Source: Clostridia bacterium
GTDB taxonomy: Bacteria > Bacillota > Clostridia > Saccharofermentanales > UBA5734
Assembly (NCBI GenBank): GCA_009929975.1
Contig: RZZF01000008.1
Location: 1-16,673, forward strand
DNA: 16,673 bases
Direction: 5' to 3'
In this document: positions 7,418 to 15,103 of the stretch, one piece after another
Position numbering within the stretch: position 1 is the stretch's first letter
Layout of the letters: every line of letters begins with the position of its first letter
Notes under the pieces: generated by a model
Databases searched by the model: none
Told to the model about the DNA's origin: nothing
What the model saw: the letters and a program-made list of their open reading frames with translations, nothing else
Position numbers and translations under genes: made by a program

Positions 7418-8800
7418 TCAGCCGGCCGACTGGATGACAGGAAACGGCAGATGGTCGGGCATGGGTTCGACCACATCTTCGATCCGGCGCAGCGAATCCG
7501 CATAAGTCGCGGCCGATCCCGGAAACTCATCAGGTTGTCCGATGGCCTGCAGGACCGGAATCGGGAGATGCCGGCGGCCGAACGCGTTCGGCTCCTGGAT
7601 GATATGGTAGGGGATATATTCCGCCTTTTCAATCTCAACCTGTCCCTGTCGCGCAATGAGGCTGACACGTGCGATGATGCCATCCTGGGACCGTCCGTCA
7701 AGACCCGGTATCTCAGTGGTCATATTGGTCACCAGATTACCAAGCGAGTAGTAGACAAGTGTGGGACTGCCGTCCAGCGATGAATTGACAACATCGATTT
7801 CCTGAATAACATGCGGGTGATGTCCGATGATGAGATCAACCCCGGCGTCGGCCAGATACTGGGCCATTTCACGTTGATACGGCCGGCTGACATTCTGATA
7901 TTCCTCGCCCCAGTGCATGATCAGGCAGATAAAATCGGCCCCCCGCTCCTGCATCGAAGCGACATGTGAGGCCATGCGCTCAAGGTCGGCGGCAAAAGCT
8001 TCCGGCCGGTACGGGTTGAAGGAGTTGAGCAGCGGGACGATTTCGGATGGCAGCGGCAGTGAGTTGAGGGTCCGCTGCTGCGGCGAACCCGGCGTTTCGA
8101 AGGTATAGGCAGAAAGACCGACCTGAACGCCTTCGATATCAAAAATGACATCACGGGGATCCGTTTCGGAAAGCCGTGTGCCAATCACATTCAGTCCCTG
8201 CTCCTGTAAAACACGTGTCGTTCGGAGAAAACCATCCACACCTTTATCAAATATGTGGTTATTGGCGGTTGACGCGACATTGAACCCCGTCGCCAGCATC
8301 CCCTCACCGATCTCATCAGGGGCACTGAACAGAGGATAACCGGAATACGGCGGGCCGGCCAGCGTCGTCTCCAGATTAAACACGGCAATCGCGCTGTCCT
8401 GAACCGAGCGCTTGATATACTCAAAATTCGGTCGGAAATCATAGGTCGCCACATGGCCATCATCGGTGACACGTGCGCCCTGCGAAACGGGTTTGTGCAT
8501 CAGAAGGTCGCCGACCGCGGTGATCTGAAAGCGGACAGGCTCAGGCTCCGCGGTTGATGGCGCCGTTGTTGTCTCCACAGGCTGTGGCTCCGACGATGAC
8601 GGAGGCCGTGTGCCAAACTCTGATTCCGTTGTCTGTCCGCCGGTCGGCAGTTCCAGGCCCCGGCTGTCGGAAAACAACTGCACATTCTGATAAACCAGCA
8701 CCACGACAACAAGGAGCAGAAGGATGCTTCCTGGCAGTAAAGGATAGCGCCGCGGACGGCGATGTGGTGTTCTTCTTCTTGTCGGTTGTTTCATACTCAT
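7418..8800 (-). CDS. Membrane-anchored CapA/PGA_cap-family protein (calcineurin-like fold)
   Basis: The 460-residue protein has an Arg-rich cytoplasmic N-terminus (RRRTPHRRPRR), one membrane span (about 21-40), a Thr/Ser/Pro/Glu-rich linker (about 50-90) and an extracellular PGA_cap domain (about 92-390). Family motifs include AVGDLLMH (95-102), FNLETTLAG (141-149), STANNHIFDKG (178-187), MHWGEE (305-310), GHHPH (336-340) and YSLGNLV (361-367), giving the metal-binding Asp, Glu, Asn and His set. The founding relative CapA takes part in poly-gamma-glutamate capsule synthesis in Bacillus, but no capBC-like genes occur here, so substrate and role are unknown. A phosphoesterase or envelope role is inferred from the fold. 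The N-terminus looks like an uncleaved anchor. It starts 24 bases after ispE with only a weak GGTGAT ribosome binding site. No clear terminator follows. Confidence 0.85.
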   Translation of the reverse strand: MSMKQPTRRRTPHRRPRRYPLLPGSILLLLVVVVLVYQNVQLFSDSRGLELPTGGQTTESEFGTRPPSSSEPQPVETTTAPSTAEPEPVRFQITAVGDLLMHKPVSQGARVTDDGHVATYDFRPNFEYIKRSVQDSAIAVFNLETTLAGPPYSGYPLFSAPDEIGEGMLATGFNVASTANNHIFDKGVDGFLRTTRVLQEQGLNVIGTRLSETDPRDVIFDIEGVQVGLSAYTFETPGSPQQRTLNSLPLPSEIVPLLNSFNPYRPEAFAADLERMASHVASMQERGADFICLIMHWGEEYQNVSRPYQREMAQYLADAGVDLIIGHHPHVIQEIDVVNSSLDGSPTLVYYSLGNLVTNMTTEIPGLDGRSQDGIIARVSLIARQGQVEIEKAEYIPYHIIQEPNAFGRRHLPIPVLQAIGQPDEFPGSAATYADSLRRIEDVVEPMPDHLPFPVIQSAG

Positions 8801-8824
8801 GGAATCACCGCTTGACTGAATGAA

Positions 8825-9715
8825 TCAGTTGATGATCATCGGACCGTTGGAGCGTGTTTCACAGGCGATCAGCCGTGTTTCCGGATCCTGCCTCTCTGTC
8901 AGCGCCTGCCGGGCGGCATCGCGCAGGTCTTTTGTCTCGTAAAGGGCAAACAGCGTCGGCCCGCTTCCGCTCATCATGCAGACCGCGGCTCCGCTCTGCT
9001 CCAACATCATCCGGGCATTATCCAGCACTGGCCAAGCCGAAAAGGTCACCGGCTGCAGAACGTTGGCCGATGTCTCAGCGAGACGTGCCAGATCCCGCTC
9101 GCGCATCGCCTGGATCACCTGGCTTGTCTGCGGCCGGCGTGCCGGTACTGTCTGGTCAAATTCACGAAACGCCCAGGCTGTCGACACCGCGAAGCCCGGA
9201 TTGAGCAGCAGAAGCGGCATGCTGGAAAATGGCGAAAGTGGTTTCAGTTTATCACCGATCCCCTCACATAGAACCGTTCCCCCCTGCAGACAAAACGGTA
9301 CATCAGCCCCGATCCGCAGGGCCAGTTCATGCAGCTGACTCAGATTCAGCCGCCCCGGCAAGAGATGGTGCAGCGCGATCAGGACGGCCGCCGCGTCTGA
9401 ACTGCCGCCGGCCAGTCCGGCTGCCGCGGGAATTTTCTTGCAGATCTCGATCGTCACAGCCGCACGTTCGCGTGCCGCCTCAAGGAACAGTTCAGCGGCC
9501 TGCCATGCGGTATTCCTCCGGTCGCAGGGGATATCCGGCTGGTCACAAGCAAGACGGATGCCCGTGCCGCCGCTGTCCAGCGATACGGTCAGGCGGTCAG
9601 CAAGTGAAAGGCTTTGCATCACCGTCGATAGAAGATGATAGCCATCCTCTCTGCGGCCGGTTATATCAAGCGACAGGTTGATTTTTGCCGGTGCCGTCAC
9701 ATGAATCTGCGGCAT
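8825..9715 (-). CDS. ispE: 4-diphosphocytidyl-2-C-methyl-D-erythritol kinase IspE
   Basis: IspE phosphorylates the 2-hydroxyl of CDP-methylerythritol with ATP, the fourth step of the non-mevalonate (MEP) isoprenoid pathway. The 296-residue protein is a GHMP kinase with PAKINLSLDI at the N-terminus (Lys10 in the catalytic position), the glycine-rich ATP loop PAAAGLAGGSSDAAA (96-110), catalytic Asp138 in IGADVPF, and the third motif MSGSGPTLFALY (248-259). All key residues are present and the length is normal. GGAGG lies four bases upstream of the ATG and abuts the T-tract of the veg terminator. The veg-ispE adjacency is shared with Bacillus and many other Bacillota. ispE and the downstream CapA-family gene are probably cotranscribed. 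Confidence 0.95.
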   Translation of the reverse strand: MPQIHVTAPAKINLSLDITGRREDGYHLLSTVMQSLSLADRLTVSLDSGGTGIRLACDQPDIPCDRRNTAWQAAELFLEAARERAAVTIEICKKIPAAAGLAGGSSDAAAVLIALHHLLPGRLNLSQLHELALRIGADVPFCLQGGTVLCEGIGDKLKPLSPFSSMPLLLLNPGFAVSTAWAFREFDQTVPARRPQTSQVIQAMRERDLARLAETSANVLQPVTFSAWPVLDNARMMLEQSGAAVCMMSGSGPTLFALYETKDLRDAARQALTERQDPETRLIACETRSNGPMIIN

Positions 9716-9724
9716 ATTGCCTCC

Positions 9725-9759
9725 AAAAGAAAATGAGCCCGCAGTTCACCGCGGGCTCA
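9725..9759 (-). terminator. Intrinsic terminator after veg, abutting the ispE ribosome binding site
   Basis: On the minus strand a 9-bp G+C-rich stem (TGAGCCCGC with GCGGGCTCA) with an 8-base loop is followed by ATTTTCTTTT. The T-tract ends at the first base of the GGAGG of ispE (9720-9724). This is a convincing terminator for veg. Since no clear promoter lies between it and ispE, ispE expression probably relies on read-through or on a promoter inside veg. Confidence 0.85.
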
Positions 9760-9776
9760 GTCATATCAATTTAAAT

Positions 9777-10055
9777 TCAGTTCGCCAGTCCCTGTCCGCG
9801 CTCACTGTGCCGATCCGGCTCTACCGCGATCTCAACCACACGGGTCAGAATATCAACATAACTGAATGAAACGGTTTCCTGATACGTTTTATGCTGACAG
9901 CAGCGAACGGTAAATACATTGGGATAACAGTTGTCCAGAATGCCTTCCTGAACGATCGTCCGCTTTCTTCCACCGCTGGATTTGAGTTTGACACGTCGCC
10001 CGACATAGGCCTGCATACCTCTTCGGCAGATATCAAGATCGGCTTTTGCAATCAT
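9777..10055 (-). CDS. veg: Veg family protein
   Basis: Veg is a small, highly expressed protein of Bacillota; in Bacillus subtilis it has been linked to biofilm formation, and its exact molecular action is not settled. The 92-residue sequence shows the family pattern: IAKADLDICRRGMQAYVGRRVKLKSSGGRKR, then GILDNCYPNVFTVR and SFSYVDILTRVVEI, which form a small barrel-like fold. It is slightly longer than the usual 80-90 residues because of a polar tail (PDRHSERGQGLAN). GGAGG lies ten bases before the chosen ATG. Another ATG seven bases upstream is out of frame and would give an unrelated product. It has its own strong promoter and terminator, which suggests a mainly monocistronic, abundant mRNA. 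It diverges from fhs. Confidence 0.93.
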   Translation of the reverse strand: MIAKADLDICRRGMQAYVGRRVKLKSSGGRKRTIVQEGILDNCYPNVFTVRCCQHKTYQETVSFSYVDILTRVVEIAVEPDRHSERGQGLAN

Positions 10056-10108
10056 CTTTCATTTACCTCCGGCTGCTGTAATTCCCCCTGTGACTTGAAT
10101 GAGACCCC

Positions 10109-10138
10109 TTGACAGCCATTCTAGCACTTTCGTACACT
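10109..10138 (+). promoter_or_regulatory. Promoter of fhs, interlocked with the veg promoter
   Basis: TTGACA (10109-10114) and TACACT (10133-10138) are separated by 18 bases. The -35 is perfect and the -10 matches four of six positions. Transcription would start near 10145, giving a leader of about 95 bases. Each -10 lies inside the spacer of the other promoter. Confidence 0.6.
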
Positions 10139-10146
10139 AAAGTCAA
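10118..10146 (-). promoter_or_regulatory. Strong promoter of veg
   Basis: The minus strand has TTGACT (10141-10146), a 17-base spacer and an extended -10, TGCTAGAAT (hexamer 10118-10123). Transcription would start near 10111 and leave a leader of about 56 bases. The promoter interlocks with the opposite-facing fhs promoter. Confidence 0.85.
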
Positions 10147-10207
10147 CGACGGCACCACGCCTTGTGGTTAATCTGCCGAAATTACCCAAAATATTGTAGA
10201 AGCACCT

Positions 10208-10227
10208 TGACACGCATCAGGGTGTCA
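10208..10227 (+). other. Hairpin next to the fhs ribosome binding site
   Basis: TGACAC and GTGTCA form a 6-bp stem with an 8-base loop that ends one base before the GAGGA Shine-Dalgarno (10229-10233) of fhs. It could tune translation. No aptamer-like conserved region was recognised in the leader, so a riboswitch is not claimed. Confidence 0.3.
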
Positions 10228-10239
10228 TGAGGATTATCT

Positions 10240-11910
10240 ATGCTTTCTGACATCGAAATCGCCCAGAACGCCCGACCCAGACCGATCAGCGAGATCATCG
10301 AATCGCTCGGTATCCGGCCGGATGAATGGGATCCACGGGGACACCATGTCGCCAAACTGGATGACCGGCTTCTGACCCGGCTGCAGGATCGCCCGGACGG
10401 ACGGCTGGTCCTGGTCACCGCGGTCAATCCGACTCCGTCGGGAGAGGGCAAGACCACCACAACGGTCGGTCTCGGCCAAGCGCTTTGTCAGTTGGGCCAG
10501 CAGGCGATCATTGCCCTGCGTGAACCATCGCTCGGGCCGGTTTTCGGAATGAAAGGCGGAGCGGCCGGCGGCGGCTATGCCCAGGTGCTGCCGATGGAGT
10601 CGATCAATCTTCACTTCACCGGTGATATCCATGCGGTTACGGCCGCGAACAATCTGCTTGCGGCTCTGATCGACAATCACCTTCAGCAGGGCAATCGCCT
10701 GGGAATCGATCCGCGCCAGATCAGCTGGAAACGATGTCTTGACATGAATGACCGCGCCCTGCGCCATCTGGTGATCGGCCTGGGGGGGAGCACAAGCGGC
10801 GTACCGCGTGAAGACGGTTTTCAGATCAGTGTCGCTTCAGAAGTCATGGCGGTTCTCTGCCTGGCCGACAGCTATTCAGACCTCAAGCAGCGTCTGAGCC
10901 GCATCGTGGTCGCACAGACTTATGACGGGCGTCCTGTGACAGCCGAGGATCTTCAGGCGGACGGAGCGATGGCCGCGCTGTTGACTGATGCCATGCGTCC
11001 GAATCTCGTTCAGACACTTGAGGGAACACCGGCACTGATGCACGGCGGTCCGTTCGCCAACATCGCGCATGGCTGCAACAGTTTATCCGCGACCCGCCTC
11101 GGCTTGAAACTGGGCGACATTCTCGTTACGGAAGCGGGCTTCGGCGCCGACCTCGGCGCGGAAAAGTTTTTTGACATAAAATGCCGCAGCGGTGCCCTGC
11201 GCCCCGACGCGGCGGTACTTGTCGCGACTGTCCGAGCCTTGAAATATAACGGCGGGCTCCCCCGTTCCCAGCTCAGTCAGGAAAACCTCCCTGCTCTGAA
11301 GCGCGGAATCGTCAATCTGGAAAAACATATTGAGAATATCCGCCAGTTTGGTGTCCCGTGCCTGGTCGCTCTGAATGCCTTCCCGGATGATACAGAGGCT
11401 GAAATTCAGGTGATTCGCGACACCTGTGCCCGGCATGGCGTGGGAATGTCTGTCTCGGAAGTTTTCAGCCGCGGCGGTGCCGGCGGCCTTGATCTGGCGG
11501 AAAAGCTGCTGCGGTTGTTTGAATCTGAGCCAGCTGATTTCCAGCCTCTCTATCCGCTGGATTGCCCGCTTGAGGAAAAGATGCGCCGGATCGCCTGCCG
11601 CCTTTACGGTGCCGATGACATTGCCCTGACAGCACCGGCGCGCCGCCAGCTTGAATGGCTGGAACAGCACGGATTTTCCAATTTGCCGGTCTGTATGGCG
11701 AAAACCCAGTATTCCCTGTCGGATGATCCGACCAAACTGGGCCGGCCTGAAGGCTTCACCCTGACAGTCCGCGAACTGACGGTTTCCGCCGGCGCGGGCT
11801 TCGTTGTCGCTCTGACCGGCAATATCCTGACCATGCCCGGCCTGCCCGCCAAACCGGCCGCCGAGACGATTGATATTGATGATAACGGAACCATCAGCGG
11901 ACTGTTCTGA
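10240..11910 (+). CDS. fhs: Formate-tetrahydrofolate ligase
   Basis: Fhs uses ATP to join formate to tetrahydrofolate, giving 10-formyltetrahydrofolate for purine synthesis, initiator-tRNA formylation or, in acetogens, the methyl branch of the Wood-Ljungdahl pathway. The 556-residue protein is full length. It has the nucleotide-binding loop [10 protein letters not shown] (65-74), the signature [18 protein letters not shown] (95-112), [19 protein letters not shown] and [16 protein letters not shown]. The C-terminal end [17 protein letters not shown] is also typical. ATG 10240 is preceded by GAGGATTATCT. The gene diverges from veg and is followed by the SRP RNA gene without an obvious T-tract terminator; only a small CCGC/GCGG hairpin near 11939 follows. 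No other Wood-Ljungdahl gene is in the window, so its presence alone does not show acetogenesis. Confidence 0.97.
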   Translation: MLSDIEIAQNARPRPISEIIESLGIRPDEWDPRGHHVAKLDDRLLTRLQDRPDGRLVLVTAVNPTPSGEGKTTTTVGLGQALCQLGQQAIIALREPSLGPVFGMKGGAAGGGYAQVLPMESINLHFTGDIHAVTAANNLLAALIDNHLQQGNRLGIDPRQISWKRCLDMNDRALRHLVIGLGGSTSGVPREDGFQISVASEVMAVLCLADSYSDLKQRLSRIVVAQTYDGRPVTAEDLQADGAMAALLTDAMRPNLVQTLEGTPALMHGGPFANIAHGCNSLSATRLGLKLGDILVTEAGFGADLGAEKFFDIKCRSGALRPDAAVLVATVRALKYNGGLPRSQLSQENLPALKRGIVNLEKHIENIRQFGVPCLVALNAFPDDTEAEIQVIRDTCARHGVGMSVSEVFSRGGAGGLDLAEKLLRLFESEPADFQPLYPLDCPLEEKMRRIACRLYGADDIALTAPARRQLEWLEQHGFSNLPVCMAKTQYSLSDDPTKLGRPEGFTLTVRELTVSAGAGFVVALTGNILTMPGLPAKPAAETIDIDDNGTISGLF

Positions 11911-12010
11911 CTCGCATTAAACAGTCAGAGGCCAGCAGCCGCTCAGCGGAAGAACGGGGATCGGCCGCGGCAGACGGACCGGCGATTCATCTGGAAGACA
12001 TCCGTTTGTT

Positions 12011-12020
12011 GTGATATAAT
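12011..12020 (+). promoter_or_regulatory. Extended -10 promoter of the SRP RNA gene
   Basis: GTGATATAAT contains a perfect TATAAT (12015-12020) with the upstream TGn element, about 20 bases before the first helix of the SRP RNA. The -35 region (TGGAAG near 11992) is poor. This is a plausible start for a stable RNA and for downstream dnaX. Confidence 0.65.
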
Positions 12021-12040
12021 AGGCAAGCATTGTAACGCCA

Positions 12041-12171
12041 TGTCTGATCTGCAGTCGATCGCCGGTCCTGTGCGATGTGGCCCGTGAACCCCGTCAGGTC
12101 CGGAAGGAAGCAGCGGTAAGCGGTCTCCCACATGCGCCGCGGGGCAACCGGTGTCGGCTGCAGATCAGACA
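12041..12171 (+). ncRNA. ffs: Signal recognition particle RNA, small bacterial type (4.5S-like)
   Basis: The SRP RNA binds Ffh and targets ribosomes making membrane or secreted proteins to FtsY. The conserved helix-8 core is clear: GTGAACCCCGTCAGGTCCGG then AAGGAAGCAGCGGTAAG (about 12087-12123), with the symmetric and asymmetric internal loops and a tetraloop. A second helix pairs GTGCGATGTGG with CCCACATGCGC, then GCCGGT with ACCGGT. The ends close with a perfect 14-bp helix, TGTCTGATCTGCAG with CTGCAGATCAGACA. The total is about 131 bases, so there is no room for the Alu domain of the long Bacillus-type RNA. The exact ends are inferred from pairing. The place just upstream of dnaX-ybaB-recR is common in Bacillota. 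Confidence 0.92.
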
Positions 12172-12229
12172 GGGTGTTTTCCATATCTGGAGGATGATAA
12201 CATCAGACCAGGGACCAGGGGGTAACAGC

Positions 12230-14068
12230 ATGTCGCATCTCGCTTTATATCGTGCCTGGCGGCCAATGATTTTCGACGAAGTGGTCGAACAGAAACATGC
12301 CGTCTACGCATTACGCCAGGCGGTCATCAGCGGCCAGATCGCGCATGCGTATCTATTCAGCGGAACTCGGGGAACCGGAAAAACAACCCTGGCAAAAATT
12401 TTCTCCCGTGCCATCAACTGCCTGAACCCGAATGACGGGAACCCCTGCAACCAGTGTGAGATCTGCCGCGGTATCCTGGACGGCAGCCTGCTCGACGTTG
12501 TGGAGATGGACGCAGCTTCCAACAACAGTGTCGACAATATCCGCAGAATCTGTGATGAAGTCATTTTCATGCCGTCACAGGCCCGTTTCAAAGTCTACAT
12601 CATTGACGAAGTCCATATGCTTTCGACCGGCGCTTTCAATGCCCTGCTCAAAACACTGGAAGAACCGCCGTCCCACGCTGTCTTTATCCTGGCGACAACT
12701 GAGCCTCACCGCATTCCGGCAACGATCCTTTCACGCTGCCAGCGGTATGAGTTTCGCCGGATCCCCATCGAAAGCCTGATCAGCCGCCTGGAAGAAATTG
12801 CGCGGACGGACGGCATTGATATTCAGCCGGATGCACTCAGGACCATCGCGCTGCTGGCTGATGGGGCCATGCGGGACGCGATCAGCCTGCTGGACCAGGC
12901 GCGGGGCGGTCTTTCCGGAACGATCCGCCGCGACGATATTCTCAGCCTGGTCGGTGTCGTTCAGGATGAATTCATGCAATCGATCGCGGAGGCGCTGCAC
13001 GATGCTGACCCGGCAAAAATTCTGACACTGATTGATCAACTGGTGATGGCCGGACGCGATATTGTCCGCTTTGTGATTGATCTGGCCCAATTTTTCCGCG
13101 ATCTTCTTGTCTGCCGGGTCTCCGATCATCCGGAAGCGCTGATTCACGTCACCGATGAGACCTTGTCCGCCATGCGCGATCTCAGTTGGCGCGGCCAGGC
13201 GTCCGAATGGGTCGGCATGGTTCAGGGTTTGTCCGCTCTGCTGCCGGATCTGCGCTGGGCCGGCGATCCCCGGGTCACATTGGAGATCGGCCTGATCCGC
13301 CTGATGGGCCAGTCGCAGGCTGCTGAACAAACGCAGGCGCCGTCCGCGCCGACACCGAAAAGCACGGCAAAGACAGCTGACAGACAGGCTGAAACCCGGT
13401 CTGATACACCTGTCCCGACCGGCCCCGGCCAGAAAAATCAGCCGCAGACGCCCGCCCGTGAAGAAAAGAAGGCAGATTCCACCACGCTGACAGCCCGGGA
13501 AGAAATCGAGTTTATCAATGGTGATGCGATCCAACCGGTCGATACGGCTCAGACCAGTGAGGCTGAACCGGTCCAGGCGGATCGTCAGCCGAAATCTGTT
13601 GATGAACCGCTGCCGGAACCGCCGCCGGATGATGAGGAAATCGTTACGCCCATGACGGAGCATGAAGCGCCCGCGCAGAACACCGCACCGTCAGAGGCGA
13701 TCACTGAACAGGCACCGCCGAACGCAGCGGCGATCTGGCAGAAGATATCAACCGGGCTGCAGGACAGCGGCCATATGACCCTGTACCTGTTCAGCCGGCC
13801 GGCCAGGCCCGTCATCAAAGGGCATGCGCTGCAGCTCATATTTGATCAGCAGTCGCAGATCCACTGGCAGGAGGTCAGCCGCCCCGAATCAGTAAAAATT
13901 CTCAAAGACATGTTGAAACAGTCTGGCGGACAAGGCCTGGAGATCGAGCCGATTCTGCCTGAGGCAGGCCAGGCTGATCTGGTTGAAGCAAATTCGGAGC
14001 CTGACTGGATCAGTCAGGTTGTCGCAACAGCCGATGAACTCGGCATACCCATTAAGATGGAGGAATAA
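12230..14068 (+). CDS. dnaX: DNA polymerase III subunit gamma/tau
   Basis: DnaX is the clamp-loader motor that couples polymerase cores in the replisome. From ATG 12230 the protein has 612 residues. The N-terminal AAA+ part has Walker A GTRGTGKT (45-52), the four-cysteine zinc module (Cys64, 73, 76, 79), Walker B-type DEVH (126-129), sensor-1 ILATTEPH and the SRC motif. About residues 360-500 form a Pro/Glu/Thr/Gln-rich flexible linker, and the last 110 residues form the tau-type domain (AAIWQKISTGLQDSGHMTLY). The conserved start MSHLALYRAWRP and AGGGGG eight bases upstream fix the start. An in-frame ATG at 12194 has GGAGG touching it, too close to serve. A longer reading back to 12077 would lie in the SRP RNA. 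No A-rich slippery site for a gamma frameshift was seen. Confidence 0.95.
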   Translation: MSHLALYRAWRPMIFDEVVEQKHAVYALRQAVISGQIAHAYLFSGTRGTGKTTLAKIFSRAINCLNPNDGNPCNQCEICRGILDGSLLDVVEMDAASNNSVDNIRRICDEVIFMPSQARFKVYIIDEVHMLSTGAFNALLKTLEEPPSHAVFILATTEPHRIPATILSRCQRYEFRRIPIESLISRLEEIARTDGIDIQPDALRTIALLADGAMRDAISLLDQARGGLSGTIRRDDILSLVGVVQDEFMQSIAEALHDADPAKILTLIDQLVMAGRDIVRFVIDLAQFFRDLLVCRVSDHPEALIHVTDETLSAMRDLSWRGQASEWVGMVQGLSALLPDLRWAGDPRVTLEIGLIRLMGQSQAAEQTQAPSAPTPKSTAKTADRQAETRSDTPVPTGPGQKNQPQTPAREEKKADSTTLTAREEIEFINGDAIQPVDTAQTSEAEPVQADRQPKSVDEPLPEPPPDDEEIVTPMTEHEAPAQNTAPSEAITEQAPPNAAAIWQKISTGLQDSGHMTLYLFSRPARPVIKGHALQLIFDQQSQIHWQEVSRPESVKILKDMLKQSGGQGLEIEPILPEAGQADLVEANSEPDWISQVVATADELGIPIKMEE

Positions 14069-14070
14069 AC

Positions 14071-14421
14071 ATGGCAAAAGGACCCAGAGGATTTCGCGGA
14101 GCCCCCGCGGGCGGCGGTATGAACCAGTACATGCAGCAGGCTCAGAAACTGCAGCGTGATATGGAGAAAGCACAGGAAGACATCGCCGCCATGACGTGTG
14201 AAGGAACAGCCGGCGGACAAGTGGTTCGCGCCGTCATGGACGGCCAGCACCGGCTCGTCGAACTGGCGATTGACCCGGCCGCTGTAGATGCCGATGATGT
14301 CGAGATGCTGCAGGATCTGATCATGGTCGCAGTCAACGCGGCACGTGATAAGCTGGAAGAAGCCTCGAATGAACGAATGAGTCAGGTAACGGGCGGCCGC
14401 GGCCTGCCGTTTGGTCTCTGA
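14071..14421 (+). CDS. YbaB/EbfC family nucleoid-associated protein
   Basis: This 116-residue protein belongs to the YbaB/EbfC family of small dimeric DNA-binding proteins, usually encoded between dnaX and recR. It has a Gly/Arg-rich N-terminus ([14 protein letters not shown]), a long helix ([20 protein letters not shown]), the central sheet ([21 protein letters not shown]) and a C-terminal helix ([20 protein letters not shown]). The end RGLPFGL is also typical (the family often ends in a Gly/Pro-rich tail). GGAGG lies upstream within the last codons of dnaX, and only two bases separate the genes, so they are cotranscribed. The role is probably DNA organisation or support of recombination repair; this is inferred from context. 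Confidence 0.92.
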   Translation: MAKGPRGFRGAPAGGGMNQYMQQAQKLQRDMEKAQEDIAAMTCEGTAGGQVVRAVMDGQHRLVELAIDPAAVDADDVEMLQDLIMVAVNAARDKLEEASNERMSQVTGGRGLPFGL

Positions 14422-14423
14422 GG

Positions 14424-15026
14424 ATGGCCCGCTACGCCGCGCCGATCGCCAAACTGATCGCTGAACTGGGCCGGTTGCCCGGGATCGGCAGCAAATCAGC
14501 ACAACGGCTCGCTTTTTACCTGCTTGGCCAGCCGGAAGAGCAGGTCAGAAATCTGGCTGAAGCGATTCTCGATGCCCGGACTTCAACCAGGCTCTGTTCC
14601 GTATGTTGCAATCTGACCGATCAGGACCCATGCCAGATCTGCCAGTCACCCGGCCGTGACCACAGTACCATCTGTGTTGTCGAGCAGCCCCGTGATGTCT
14701 CGGCCATGGAACGGATTCACGAATATAAGGGACTTTATCATGTTCTTCACGGCGTCATCTCGCCGATGCAGAATATCGGCCCTGATCAGATCAAGCTGCG
14801 CGAACTGCTGGCCAGACTGCGCAGTGATGATCATGTCAGCGAAGTCATCCTGGCCACCAACTCAACGGTTGAAGGTGAAGCGACGGCGATGTATATCTCA
14901 CGGCTGCTCAAGCCGGCCGGAATCAAGACAACCCGTCTGGCCCACGGACTGCCGGTCGGCAGTGATCTCGAATACGCTGATGAAGTCACGCTGGCCCGCG
15001 CGATGGAGGGTCGGCGGGAACTGTAA
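14424..15026 (+). CDS. recR: Recombination mediator protein RecR
   Basis: RecR acts with RecO and RecF to load RecA on single-stranded gaps. The 200-residue protein is full length: a helix-hairpin-helix ([13 protein letters not shown], 18-30), a zinc finger with Cys58, 61, 70 and 73 (an extra Cys62 gives CSVCC), a Toprim domain starting at [14 protein letters not shown] (83-96), and the C-terminal [24 protein letters not shown]. The gene starts two bases after the ybaB stop. Its GAGG is directly against the ATG, a poor distance, so initiation probably depends on coupling to ybaB translation. It is the last gene of the dnaX operon and is followed by a strong hairpin terminator. Confidence 0.96.
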   Translation: MARYAAPIAKLIAELGRLPGIGSKSAQRLAFYLLGQPEEQVRNLAEAILDARTSTRLCSVCCNLTDQDPCQICQSPGRDHSTICVVEQPRDVSAMERIHEYKGLYHVLHGVISPMQNIGPDQIKLRELLARLRSDDHVSEVILATNSTVEGEATAMYISRLLKPAGIKTTRLAHGLPVGSDLEYADEVTLARAMEGRREL

Positions 15027-15074
15027 TCTGATGAGCCCTGCCCCGGCCGGAGCGGCAGAAAAAAAGCCCATGAA

Positions 15075-15103
15075 AAAACCGCATTCGTTTGGAATGCGGT
15101 TTT
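15075..15103. terminator. Bidirectional terminator shared by recR and ftsB/divIC
   Basis: A perfect 12-bp stem (AAAACCGCATTC with GAATGCGGTTTT) with a 5-base loop ends both converging transcripts. The plus strand gives TTTTAGTCTT after the stem, the minus strand TTTTTTCATG. It overlaps the ftsB stop codon (15102-15104). Confidence 0.88.

Noticed and set aside
10207..10237. A second TTGACA close to the fhs start codon
   Set aside because: The nearest -10-like word is poor and falls on the Shine-Dalgarno region, so transcription would begin at or within the start of the gene.
10145..10239. A riboswitch in the 95-base fhs leader
   Set aside because: Only small simple hairpins are visible; no known folate, SAM or purine aptamer core was recognised.
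12077..12229. A longer dnaX reading that starts inside the SRP RNA
   Set aside because: The extra 51 codons are the SRP RNA sequence read as protein, and the conserved DnaX N-terminus with a good ribosome binding site begins at 12230.
12731..13663. A 310-codon open frame on the minus strand within dnaX
   Set aside because: Its composition (Arg-, Ile- and Gly-rich low-complexity stretches) reflects the reverse of the dnaX frame, with no family motif.
12230..14068. A programmed frameshift in dnaX giving a short gamma form
   Set aside because: No A-AAA-AAG type slippery heptamer with a following hairpin was seen; the A-runs present are short and in other contexts.
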